A stretch of DNA of 12,134 nt from Halobacteriovorax sp. (GTDB lineage: Bacteria; Bdellovibrionota; Bacteriovoracia; Bacteriovoracales; Bacteriovoracaceae): contig NZAF01000140.1 of the NCBI GenBank assembly GCA_002686115.1, forward strand, positions 1-12,134, in the 5' to 3' direction. Shown here one piece after another: positions 1 to 7,263 of this stretch; position 1 is the first letter of the stretch, and each line of letters starts with the position of its first letter. Position numbers and translations under genes: made by a program. Under the pieces are notes generated by a model. The model saw only the letters and a program-made list of their open reading frames with translations. It searched no databases and had not been told where the DNA came from.

Positions 1-695
1 AATATCTCATCATAAGTACAACAGAAAAAAGCTCTATAGGAGAGAACCTATATCGCCCTCTTCTCTTATTTAACGAATCTCATGAAAGCAAGGTGATGAG
101 CTATGAGGATGCAAATGGCGAAAAGTGTAAGACTCAAGTCCTTGATGTCGCAAATGCGAAACATTTCTACAAAGAGGTTTATCGAGGTAAAGCAAAAGAA
201 AAAAATATTTATCATTTCTTTATAAAGCATAAATGTAAAAGCTTTGATCTAGACTATAAAGTGGATATCCCAAACCCTATTACATATGAGGCCGCATTTA
301 ATGTCATCTTAAAAAATAGCTTCGTTAATAATCAAATTACTAATGATATGACTCAAAAAATAATATCATTTTATAATGGCTCCCCATATGAAGAAGAAAT
401 AATGAAGCACTTCTCTAAAGTTACAGGACAGTACTCCAAAAGAAGGCATCAGAGATTTCCCTGTTTTGATAATGCTCTACTCGTAAAAGATTCAAAATAT
501 ATGAAAGTTCAATTATTAAATTTATCTGAATCAGGAATGCAATTATATTACAAATCAGAAAAACAAAAAGATCAAAAAGATATCGTCGGTGATACCTATC
601 AACTATATTGGCTTAAACAAAGCGATGAATTCATCTCTAAAAAGATTAAAGTTATTTGGCAAAAAGAAAATAGAATTGGAATTGAATTTTTGTAA
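1..695 (+). CDS. PilZ-domain protein, C-terminal part (5' end outside window)
   Basis: The reading frame is open from the left edge (first whole codon at base 3), so this is the last 230 residues of a longer protein. A GTG at 93 is an internal codon rather than a convincing start, because the frame continues upstream and no clear ribosome-binding site precedes it. The last ~85 residues form a PilZ domain. Its start carries the RxxxR signature (SKRRHQRF, around bases 436-459), followed by the N-x-S-x-x-G signature (NLSESG, around 518-535) and a beta-rich tail ending GIEFL. Both signatures are the cyclic-di-GMP-binding residues of the family, so ligand binding is likely. The region before it is not one I recognise. 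It has no membrane segment, so this part is probably cytoplasmic. A stem-loop and a terminator follow the stop. PilZ assignment is firm; the output function is unknown. Confidence 0.85.
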   Translation, partial: YLIISTTEKSSIGENLYRPLLLFNESHESKVMSYEDANGEKCKTQVLDVANAKHFYKEVYRGKAKEKNIYHFFIKHKCKSFDLDYKVDIPNPITYEAAFNVILKNSFVNNQITNDMTQKIISFYNGSPYEEEIMKHFSKVTGQYSKRRHQRFPCFDNALLVKDSKYMKVQLLNLSESGMQLYYKSEKQKDQKDIVGDTYQLYWLKQSDEFISKKIKVIWQKENRIGIEFL

Positions 696-699
696 GAGA

Positions 700-739
700 A
701 AACTTAGGGTGAGAGGTACACGATTCCCACCCTAGGTTT
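700..739 (+). other. 12-bp stem-loop after the PilZ gene
   Basis: AAACTTAGGGTG (700-711) pairs with CACCCTAGGTTT (728-739) across a 16-base loop. There are 11 Watson-Crick pairs and one G-T. It begins five bases after the PilZ stop codon. No T-run follows on the plus strand, so it is not a textbook intrinsic terminator. It could protect the 3' end of the mRNA or act with the stronger hairpin at 803-830. It may also slow transcription arriving from the opposite strand. Confidence 0.5.
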
Positions 740-802
740 ATGTCACAAGGAGTACATAAGGATAAGACGTGATCACTTATGAACTATATAAATATAATGA
801 CC

Positions 803-830
803 AAAAAAGTTTGCCATGTCAAACTTTTTT
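803..830 (+). terminator. Bidirectional rho-independent terminator
   Basis: A perfect 11-bp inverted repeat, AAAAAAGTTTG (803-813) and CAAACTTTTTT (820-830), has a 6-base loop. The A-run on one side and T-run on the other give a U-tract on either strand. It lies between the convergent ends of the PilZ gene (stop at 695) and the RND pump gene (stop at 872 on the minus strand), so it probably ends both transcripts. The stem is AT-rich, so efficiency may be moderate. Confidence 0.75.
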
Positions 831-871
831 ATGAGGCAGTAAACATCACTTATTTTTAACAACTTAGATGT

Positions 872-3800
872 CTATTGAATGGAAGTATGTTCTTCTTGAG
901 TGGGTTTATCTAAAATGTTTGTGCTCACTGATATTTGTTCATCTTGATCTATACTTTCAGATTGTTCATCTACTTCTTTAGAATAAAACTTTTTGAGCGG
1001 TTTACTTAGAAAGACTTTAATATCATCAACAACAAGTAAGAGTGATGGAAGAAATACAAGTGTGAGAATTGTTGCAAAAAGTAGTCCCCAACCAAGGCTC
1101 ATAGCAAGTGCTTTAGTAAAACCAGAGTCACCACCAATACCATAGGCCATAGGAAAGACACCACCTAGTGTCGTGATACTAGTTAAAATAATTGGTCTTA
1201 ATCTCGTTGATGCTCCAAGGCCAATGACTTCTTTTGTTAAAACACCATACTTCTCTTTAAGCCCATTAATTGTTGTCACCATAATTAAAGAATCATTGAC
1301 AACAACACCTGCCATCGCAATAACTCCGATGAAGGCCATAATGTCTAGCTTAAGACCTTGTAGATAAAATGCCCAGATAACTCCAACTACACCAAAAGGA
1401 ATAGCAGAACATATGACAATAGGAGAAGAAAATGACCTCAAGATAAAAACTAAAACCGTAAAAATACCAAGTAGAGCATAAATCATTTTTTTCATCATAG
1501 ATGACTTATTCTTTCTTGAGTCTTCATCTGCATCTCGACTGTCAAATGACAGATAAGGATTATCTTTCTCTATAGATGAGGTGATTTCTTTTACTCTTTC
1601 AAGTAATTTTGACTGAGTAATAACTTTTTTATCAAAAGGAATATTGAATCTTACATTTCTTAAAAGATTATTGTGAGTAATAGACTCTTCTTTCTTTGTC
1701 ATCTCCCACTTACCGAGCTCACTAGACTTAATAGTTTTTCCATTTTGAACAACAATAATAGCATTTCTTAGATTATCTAAACTTCTCTTATCTTCATCTG
1801 TAACATAAGTATAAACACTAATATTCTCATTACCCATATTTACTTCATAAATCTCACTATTACGGACATATTGGCTTAACTGCAAAGAAAGCTCTCTAAG
1901 TGTAATTCCAAATTGTAAAACTTTAGAAACATCTGGTTTAAAGGTATAAGAATCAATGAGACTCGCACCATCAACATCAATACTTTTAATGCCTTTAATA
2001 TCTTTTAAACCACTACTAAGCTCTTTCTTTATGCTCATAGGGTTTAATGATGAAGTAGTATAAGCTACAACTTCTACCATATCTTTTTTCTTTTCATCCA
2101 TCCCATCAAATCTTCTTTCAACTTCAAGAGTTTCAAAAATATTTGAATCTTTATTTTCTTGTAACGATTTAAGTTCTCTTTTTAAGTAGGATTCTACAAA
2201 TTCTTTATTCTCTTCAATATTTTCATCTAGTTGTGAAAAGCGAACATCAAAATATGCTCTTGTCGTCCCTTCTTCATACTTACCATTGTGATAATTATAT
2301 CCATAAGTAGCACTTAAGTATTGATATCTAGATTTATCTATTCTTTGTAATTTTTGATTAACAATTTGTAGTTTTTTACGGGCATCGTTAATCGATTTCG
2401 CCTCTTTTAGGTTAACAATCACCCTAACCTTTTCACTATTTATACTTAGATTAAAATTCATAGGAATATTTTCAGAGGCAAAGTAAATAGAAAACGCCAT
2501 AAAAGTAACAAATGATATAATGAAAATATATCTGAGCTTTAAGACACCAGATAAAAAACTTCGATAAAGCCCTTTCATCTTATCAAGAGCATTTAATTTT
2601 TTTGCATCAATAGGTGTTTTAACAAAGTGAGCAAGATGGTTTGGCAAAATAAAGAAGCACTCAAAAAGACTGACACTGAGAGCTGTAATTACAACGATTG
2701 GAATTGCAAATAAGATATTTGAGAGTCCATCATCAGATAACATGATAGGAACAAAGGCAATAATTGTTGTAAGAGTCGCCCCTGTAATGGGAATCCAACA
2801 TTTAAGAACTGCATTTGTAGCGGCATCTTTTGGACTCTGTCCATTTTCAATGTTTTGTGAATACTGTTCCGCTATAATGATGGCGTCATCAACAACGATA
2901 CCTAAGACGATAAGCATACCAATAACTGATATTAAATCAATCTTGATATTATTTAAGTCTAGAACAAAGAGTGTCACACCATATGCTAGAGGAATTCCAA
3001 AGCTTGTCATCAAGGCATTTTTTCCACCAAGAAAGAGCATTAAAGTGAGAACGACTAAGATAATACCAAGAAGAGAGTTTGATTTAAGCGCATTAATCTG
3101 TCTTTCTATATATGAAGGCCCATCACCAGTAATAACGTAACTCACTCCAGAAGGAGCATTTTTAAATTCATCTTTAAAAAACTTTGTAACCGTCTCTTTT
3201 AAGTCAATTGTATCTTTATCGATATCCTTAAAAATATCATAGCGAATAGATTTTTGATTGTTTGTGTAAACCTCATTTATCTTTTTACTGAGTTTAAAGT
3301 CTACATCAGCAATATCTTTCATTCTAAGTTCATGACCTGAATTATTTGAACGAACAACAAGATCACCAACACTTGCAAGAAGCTCTTTTGTATCATAGAC
3401 ATTGTTATCAGACTTCACATTCATCTCTACGAGAATTTTATTTCCGTTCTTTTTAAACATCCCCACAGGATGCATTTCAAAATGTTCAACAATTGTATTT
3501 CTGACATCAACAAGAGAAACCCTATATCTTGCAATCGCTTGCGGCTTTAACTTTAGATAGAAGTGTTTTTTTCTAAAATTATCATTAACTCTTGTAACAC
3601 CAGATATCTTACCTGTTTTTTCCTTAAATTTTTCAAACCAAATTCTATGTTCTTTTATCTCTTCATCAAGACCTAAAAGGGCATAAGAGCTGAACCAGGC
3701 TTCCGTCATTTTATATTGTTCAACTTCTATCTCATCAACGCTGCTTGGAAATGTCGGTCTAATCTTAGCAATCTTATCTTTAATTTTTGTCTCTAACTCA

Positions 3801-4111
3801 GAAACTTCTTTATATCCGTCTTCGGTTTTAACTAGAATATAACCAAAGCCTTCACTTGAAGTTGAATCCATATTTTGAATACCAGGAAGGTCTTTGATCG
3901 CTTTTTCAATCGGATAGATTGTATACTTCTCTACCTGACTTGGTATGGCCCCAGGGATACGCACGTCAACTCTAATATAAGGCGCTGACCACTGTGGGAT
4001 GAGGTCTCTTTTCATAGAAAAAAGAGAAATTAGCCCTACCACTACCATTAGAAGAGATAGAGTATTGACAACAAAGCTATCTTTTATAAAAAAGTTTATT
4101 AGTTTTTTCAT
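872..4111 (-). CDS. RND-family efflux transporter, AcrB-like inner-membrane subunit
   Basis: The 1079 residues match the usual ~1030-1080 of HAE-type RND pumps, which use the proton gradient to export substrates through a tripartite complex. The first membrane segment is residues ~14-31. It is followed by a large periplasmic domain (~32-340), a membrane bundle (~345-490), a second segment and periplasmic loop (~525-870), and a final bundle (~873-1030). TM4 carries Asp408-Asp409 (GIVVDDAIIIAEQ), equivalent to the AcrB proton-relay Asp407/408, and LPNHL follows at ~489. The position of AcrB Lys940 in TM10 is Asn939 (GVVVNDSLIMV), a substitution that may alter the relay. A ~50-residue acidic cytoplasmic tail (DEQSESIDQDEQ) ends the protein. 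The start is fixed by the typical N-terminus, with the first helix beginning a few residues in. No Shine-Dalgarno sequence is visible; a palindrome directly abuts the ATG. No periplasmic adaptor or TolC-like gene lies in the window. Substrate unknown. Confidence 0.93.
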   Translation of the reverse strand: MKKLINFFIKDSFVVNTLSLLMVVVGLISLFSMKRDLIPQWSAPYIRVDVRIPGAIPSQVEKYTIYPIEKAIKDLPGIQNMDSTSSEGFGYILVKTEDGYKEVSELETKIKDKIAKIRPTFPSSVDEIEVEQYKMTEAWFSSYALLGLDEEIKEHRIWFEKFKEKTGKISGVTRVNDNFRKKHFYLKLKPQAIARYRVSLVDVRNTIVEHFEMHPVGMFKKNGNKILVEMNVKSDNNVYDTKELLASVGDLVVRSNNSGHELRMKDIADVDFKLSKKINEVYTNNQKSIRYDIFKDIDKDTIDLKETVTKFFKDEFKNAPSGVSYVITGDGPSYIERQINALKSNSLLGIILVVLTLMLFLGGKNALMTSFGIPLAYGVTLFVLDLNNIKIDLISVIGMLIVLGIVVDDAIIIAEQYSQNIENGQSPKDAATNAVLKCWIPITGATLTTIIAFVPIMLSDDGLSNILFAIPIVVITALSVSLFECFFILPNHLAHFVKTPIDAKKLNALDKMKGLYRSFLSGVLKLRYIFIISFVTFMAFSIYFASENIPMNFNLSINSEKVRVIVNLKEAKSINDARKKLQIVNQKLQRIDKSRYQYLSATYGYNYHNGKYEEGTTRAYFDVRFSQLDENIEENKEFVESYLKRELKSLQENKDSNIFETLEVERRFDGMDEKKKDMVEVVAYTTSSLNPMSIKKELSSGLKDIKGIKSIDVDGASLIDSYTFKPDVSKVLQFGITLRELSLQLSQYVRNSEIYEVNMGNENISVYTYVTDEDKRSLDNLRNAIIVVQNGKTIKSSELGKWEMTKKEESITHNNLLRNVRFNIPFDKKVITQSKLLERVKEITSSIEKDNPYLSFDSRDADEDSRKNKSSMMKKMIYALLGIFTVLVFILRSFSSPIVICSAIPFGVVGVIWAFYLQGLKLDIMAFIGVIAMAGVVVNDSLIMVTTINGLKEKYGVLTKEVIGLGASTRLRPIILTSITTLGGVFPMAYGIGGDSGFTKALAMSLGWGLLFATILTLVFLPSLLLVVDDIKVFLSKPLKKFYSKEVDEQSESIDQDEQISVSTNILDKPTQEEHTSIQ

Positions 4112-4131
4112 GTGCTAGGTAAACTAGCACA
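4111..4131 (-). promoter_or_regulatory. Palindrome abutting the RND pump start codon
   Basis: On the minus strand TGTGCTAG, five spacer bases (TTTAC) and CTAGCACA form a perfect 8-bp inverted repeat whose last base is the A of the pump's ATG. It occupies the place where a Shine-Dalgarno sequence should be, and none is seen there. It could be an operator for a dimeric repressor, or an RNA hairpin that controls ribosome access to the start codon. The sequence cannot distinguish these. Confidence 0.5.
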
Positions 4132-4187
4132 ATTAAATGAAAAGTACTTAAAGTGTAGAAAAATTACTCTCTATTAAGTTACTGAAA

Positions 4188-4495
4188 TTAGATCATCTGA
4201 CAGCGAATTTTATCTTCTTTTCCAAGGAATTGGCATCTAAATCCAGTTGAGCGATCTTTATTGCTCTCTCTAATCGTGACGTTAAGTCTAAAGCTTACAG
4301 TCTTCTCTCTTATATTTGCCTCACACGATGGAGCAATAAATTTATAATTGTTTTTGAATCCGAAGACATATTATTTTCAATAAAAGACTTTGCTTTATCA
4401 AGAAGCGCAGAATGGTTAGCTGATTCACAGTTAACTTCAACTTTATTACAAGACATTAACGTGGCTAAAAAGATAAGAGGTAGAATTTTTTTCAT
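4188..4495 (-). pseudogene. Small lipoprotein gene interrupted by a one-base frameshift
   Basis: Translation from ATG at 4495 gives a lipoprotein signal (MKKILPLIFLATLMSC, lipobox LMSC, lipid-acceptor Cys16). It runs in frame only to a stop at 4310, giving 61 residues. If the run of five A's on the coding strand (plus-strand T's 4351-4355) had one more base, or if the ribosome slipped back by one there, the frame stays open to a TAA at 4188-4190. That gives a 102-residue protein ending DRSTGFRCQFLGKEDKIRCQ-MI. The restored frame has four cysteines besides the lipidated one (23, 58, 88, 99), an even number suited to disulfides, while the truncated form keeps only one. This suggests a recent frameshift, a sequencing error in a homopolymer, or slippage expression. 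The upstream ATG at 4549 is rejected because it puts 18 residues before the signal peptide. Function unknown. Confidence 0.7.
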
Positions 4496-4501
4496 GCAGA
4501 A

Positions 4502-4530
4502 ATTATATGACTCAAAGACTTCATGATCAA
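4502..4530 (-). promoter_or_regulatory. Sigma70-type promoter placing transcription start at the ATG
   Basis: On the minus strand TTGATC (4530-4525) is followed after exactly 17 bases by a perfect TATAAT (4507-4502). Six bases then separate it from the ATG at 4495. A normal start 7 bases past the -10 box falls on the A of that ATG, so the lipoprotein mRNA would have no leader. This agrees with the lack of any Shine-Dalgarno sequence. The promoter lies just after the terminator of the upstream cysteine-repeat gene, so this gene is independently transcribed. Confidence 0.65.
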
Positions 4531-4533
4531 GGG

Positions 4534-4569
4534 AAAAAAAATTAGGCACAGGAAGAGATCCTGTGCCTA
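4534..4569 (-). terminator. Strong rho-independent terminator of the cysteine-repeat gene
   Basis: TTAGGCACAGGA and TCCTGTGCCTAA form a perfect 12-bp stem (4541-4552 with 4558-4569) around a 5-base loop. On the minus strand seven T's follow (4540-4534). It starts eight bases after the stop codon at 4577 and separates that transcript from the lipoprotein gene downstream. Confidence 0.93.
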
Positions 4570-4576
4570 AAATAAC

Positions 4577-5818
4577 CTATTTTGCTTCTACTTCGAAGTC
4601 GTGATTCTTTATTAAACTATCCTTGATTGGAAGGTGCAGGTTTAGAGGTGGCTGAACCATAATTCTCATTGAGATTTTAAGATCAACTCCACCTAGACCT
4701 AGAAATGTTTTAAGTTTTTCAAATCCATGTTTAGATAGATCAATTTTCATTCCCTCTTCACCATTTAATGAAAAGTCTGATGCTTTAAAAGTTTTCGCAA
4801 AGTGAACTTCGTCATTTTTCTTCTTAATAATAACAAGCTCGATATCAGAGTCTGCAAAACTTTTAGCTTCTTGAGTACTTAATTTTAATCGCCCTTTTTT
4901 ATCTATTGAGACACCATCTACAACAGCTTTAACAGGCGCTAAGAGTTTTTGAAGGTTACCAAGATTTACACTTACTTCTGATTTACTAACGATAGCATCT
5001 TCTTCATCGCTTACAACTTCAGTACTCTTAGTTAACTGAACAAAAGTTTGATCTTCGTTTTCATTTGTAAAAATTGCATCGATAAACTCTTTATCAACAA
5101 CCTTTAAAGAAAGCTTACCTGCCCCTAATGTATCAGCATCAGTAAATTTTACTTCAACTTCGTGTGTGTGAGTAACTTCGGCTTCATAAGGAACTTCAAC
5201 AGGCTTTGTACAAGCATATGGAATGTCTCTATACTTAGTCACCATTCTACATACGTAGTCTTGGTAAGGTACATCTTGACAAATATTTCTACCAGGAATG
5301 TCTCTACAATACGTTCTAGGAACACTGTCACAAACTCTATCTGTATAAGGCACACTTCGACATGTTCTTCTACCAGGCTCTGATCGACAAACTCTTCTTC
5401 CTGGTACGTCACGACATGTTTGTCTTCCATCACGTGTTCTACAAACTCTTCTACTTGGCTCATTAGTACAAACCTGTCTTGAAGCACCAGTTGTACAACG
5501 CTGTCTATATTTTGTTACGTTTCTACAAACTCTATCATATCTCGTATCACAAGCTCTTCTACCTGGCTGCCATCTACATTCATTTCTATATCTAGTTTCA
5601 TTTCCACAAACTTCTTCTTCATAAGGCTCTTGTCTATAACAAGTAGAGTCCTGGTCCTCTATACGAACTCTTGTAACCGTCATAGGCCCTTCGAGAGTAA
5701 CTGTTTTTGTCTCCTCTCCAGTAAAATCAATGATTGTCTCAAAATTATTATCTGTCTGATCGTTGGCACTTATCTGTAAGCACATGACCAAGGACAGGAT
5801 GACCCCTAAAAATTTCAT
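4577..5818 (-). CDS. Secreted protein with a nine-residue cysteine repeat
   Basis: A signal peptide (MKFLGVILSLVMCLQISA, cleavage near residue 18) shows export of this 413-residue protein. After a short linker, residues 60-203 carry 16 cysteines at 60, 71, 81, 90, 98, 108, 117, 126, 135, 144, 153, 163, 171, 180, 190 and 203. The commonest spacing is nine residues, and the loose unit is C-R-x-x-P-G-R-x-x, for example CRDVPGRRV and CRSEPGRRT. The region is strongly basic. Residues ~204-413 have no cysteine and look beta-rich, starting with a Pro-Tyr and His-Thr-His stretch. No CxxCH motif is present, so it is not a c-type cytochrome; extensive disulfide bonding in the periplasm or outside the cell is more likely. 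AGGAG (5826-5830) lies seven bases before the ATG. An insertion sequence begins about 13 bases upstream, so the native promoter has probably been displaced. I do not recognise the family. Confidence 0.88.
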   Translation of the reverse strand: MKFLGVILSLVMCLQISANDQTDNNFETIIDFTGEETKTVTLEGPMTVTRVRIEDQDSTCYRQEPYEEEVCGNETRYRNECRWQPGRRACDTRYDRVCRNVTKYRQRCTTGASRQVCTNEPSRRVCRTRDGRQTCRDVPGRRVCRSEPGRRTCRSVPYTDRVCDSVPRTYCRDIPGRNICQDVPYQDYVCRMVTKYRDIPYACTKPVEVPYEAEVTHTHEVEVKFTDADTLGAGKLSLKVVDKEFIDAIFTNENEDQTFVQLTKSTEVVSDEEDAIVSKSEVSVNLGNLQKLLAPVKAVVDGVSIDKKGRLKLSTQEAKSFADSDIELVIIKKKNDEVHFAKTFKASDFSLNGEEGMKIDLSKHGFEKLKTFLGLGGVDLKISMRIMVQPPLNLHLPIKDSLIKNHDFEVEAK

Positions 5819-5831
5819 ACCCTAACTCCTC

Positions 5832-5846
5832 ATATGGATGACCACT
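5832..5846 (+). repeat. IS1111-type inverted repeat, transposase 3' side
   Basis: ATATGGATGACCACT matches the reverse complement of 7264-7278 at 14 of 15 positions, the first 12 without a mismatch. It lies just upstream of the AGGAG of the cysteine-repeat gene. Confidence 0.88.
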
Positions 5847-6081
5847 TTTCAACTAAAAAAATTACCTACTTTTAAAAACTTATGAGTATCTTGAACTTTC
5901 AACCTCATATTCGCGTGCTGGTTAACGCATTAAGTTTGTTCGAATGTGAGCTAACCTCTATCTTTTTCCAGTGATTCTACTAAGGAGTTCACCGAGGACT
6001 CATCACATCTTGACCTTAAAAGCTTTAAAAGAAAATAACTCCTTTAACTGTGAATGATCACCAATTGTTAATAATTATATT
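5844..6081 (-). ncRNA. Candidate bridge (seeker) RNA region of the insertion sequence
   Basis: This 238-bp non-coding stretch follows the transposase stop codon and runs to the inverted repeat. In the IS1111 group that is where the RNA guiding target and donor choice is encoded. It contains a long interrupted hairpin: CTCATATTCG (5904-5913) faces CGAATGTGAG (5941-5950) with one imperfect pair. Nested inside is GCGT (5913-5916) with ACGC (5925-5928), leaving a one-sided internal loop of about 12 bases (5929-5940) that could be a guide loop. Smaller hairpins lie at 5891-5902, 5985-6001 and 6050-6061. RNA ends and guide bases cannot be set from this copy alone, so the extent is approximate. Confidence 0.45.
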
Positions 6082-7191
6082 TTATGCAACAGCATGGAGT
6101 GCTTCCCAGACAAATCCTAAGAACTCTCTTGCACATGCTGTCTTAACTTTATTTCTATGCTTACCTGCATTTAAAAGATTATTTGCCTTCTTTTTAAGTC
6201 TTTTGTTACAGCGATCTGCTATGTCTATTACCTTTAAATCTTGTCCCACTCTATGGGCCTTCAATCTTTTACTTAATGGTTTGACTTTATTAAGAATCTG
6301 ACATGATTCAATAGCTGAAGTTCTGATCCTTTTATTACCCATTTTTGTAATTCCAAACTTCTTCTCTTTTCCACCAGAACTATATTCACTAACATCAAGG
6401 CCTGAATAAGAAGTCAATTGCTTTGGATGCTTAAATCTTCTAATGTCTCCAATCTCTGTAATAAATGTCATAGCAGTAAGAGTGCTAATTCCTCGAAAGC
6501 AATTTAGAGCATCTTTTTTCTTTTTATATCTTTCTGTCTCCGATAACTTTTCAATCTCTTTTTCATACTCAGCTATCCCTTCATCTATTTTCTCAAGCTG
6601 TCGTAGAAGAATTTCAAAATTTAGCTTTCCTATACCCTCAAGCTTGTTAACGTTATCTACAAGCCAGTTTGCATGCTGTTTGGTCCAGTGATATTTGGCA
6701 CCAGTGGCCAACTTAAAATGTAAGCCGTTGATTCTACAAACAGATAAAATATGTCTTCTTAAAGTTTTTCGTTGATCAACTAAAAAACTTCTACTTCTTA
6801 GTAGACCTCTGTCAATTTCGTCTTCTTCAGTTGGTATGTGAATTGGAGTTAAGAGATCATTAGCGTAATATTGAGCTAGTTTTCTCGCATCAAGGCGATC
6901 TGTTTTAACTCTATTACTGGAAATTTCAGGAATCATTGATGGAGCAATAATCTCTGTTTGATATCCATTTTTATTAAGATCACGACATAAAGAATAACCA
7001 ATATAAGTTGCTTCGTAGCAAAGCTTTAATTCAAAGTCTTTCTCTGTGAATTTTTCTAGCTTTCTCATTAAGTTTCCTAAATTTGGTTTTGATGTCATTT
7101 CAAATATTTCACAGGTTTCTTTACTAAAAGCTCCAATATGAAAACTTTTATCATCGACATCTAATCCTACGTGTAATACTTTTTTCTTCAT
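6082..7191 (-). CDS. IS110-family transposase/recombinase (DEDD, RNA-guided type)
   Basis: The 369-residue protein catalyses excision of the element as a circle and its insertion at a target chosen by the element's structured RNA. The N-terminal RuvC-like domain (~1-150) shows the four acidic residues: Asp11 (VGLDVD), Glu60 (CYEA), Asp98 and Asp101 (KTDRLDARK). A coiled segment (~185-225) separates it from the C-terminal transposase domain. There, SYSGLDVSEYSSGGKEKKFG followed by ITKMGNKRIR places the catalytic serine at Ser271 or Ser272, beside the Gly pair. All key residues are present and no frameshift is seen, so it may be active. The length suits an IS1111-type protein. The ATG is preceded by AAGGAAGG six bases away. 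Downstream lies the putative guide RNA, and after it, in the same orientation, the cysteine-repeat gene. Confidence 0.95.
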   Translation of the reverse strand: MKKKVLHVGLDVDDKSFHIGAFSKETCEIFEMTSKPNLGNLMRKLEKFTEKDFELKLCYEATYIGYSLCRDLNKNGYQTEIIAPSMIPEISSNRVKTDRLDARKLAQYYANDLLTPIHIPTEEDEIDRGLLRSRSFLVDQRKTLRRHILSVCRINGLHFKLATGAKYHWTKQHANWLVDNVNKLEGIGKLNFEILLRQLEKIDEGIAEYEKEIEKLSETERYKKKKDALNCFRGISTLTAMTFITEIGDIRRFKHPKQLTSYSGLDVSEYSSGGKEKKFGITKMGNKRIRTSAIESCQILNKVKPLSKRLKAHRVGQDLKVIDIADRCNKRLKKKANNLLNAGKHRNKVKTACAREFLGFVWEALHAVA

Positions 7192-7263
7192 GGGTGACCT
7201 TCCTTTTAAGTAATATAATTTGCGTTATTTACTTTTTAGGGTAACCAGTCCCAGTTTTAAAGG

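Noticed and set aside
740..772. Ten-codon ATG frame between the two hairpins
   Set aside because: It is too short, lacks a positioned ribosome-binding site and lies in a terminator region.
2742..3140. 132-codon plus-strand frame inside the pump gene
   Set aside because: It is fully antisense to a strongly conserved RND gene and has no ribosome-binding site or recognisable domain.
4496..4549. Upstream ATG at 4549 as the start of the small lipoprotein gene
   Set aside because: It would place 18 residues before the lipoprotein signal peptide, and the start codon would lie inside the terminator hairpin of the upstream gene.
5162..5487. Overlapping frames of 73 and 82 codons in the cysteine-repeat gene
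   Set aside because: They are shifted readings of the repetitive codons and show the same periodicity only because the repeat unit is a multiple of three.
4577..5818. Multiheme cytochrome interpretation of the cysteine-rich protein
   Set aside because: There is no CxxCH motif and almost no histidine in the cysteine region.
6050..6301. 83-codon plus-strand frame over the end of the transposase gene
   Set aside because: It is antisense to a well-supported transposase and crosses the putative guide RNA region without coding signals.
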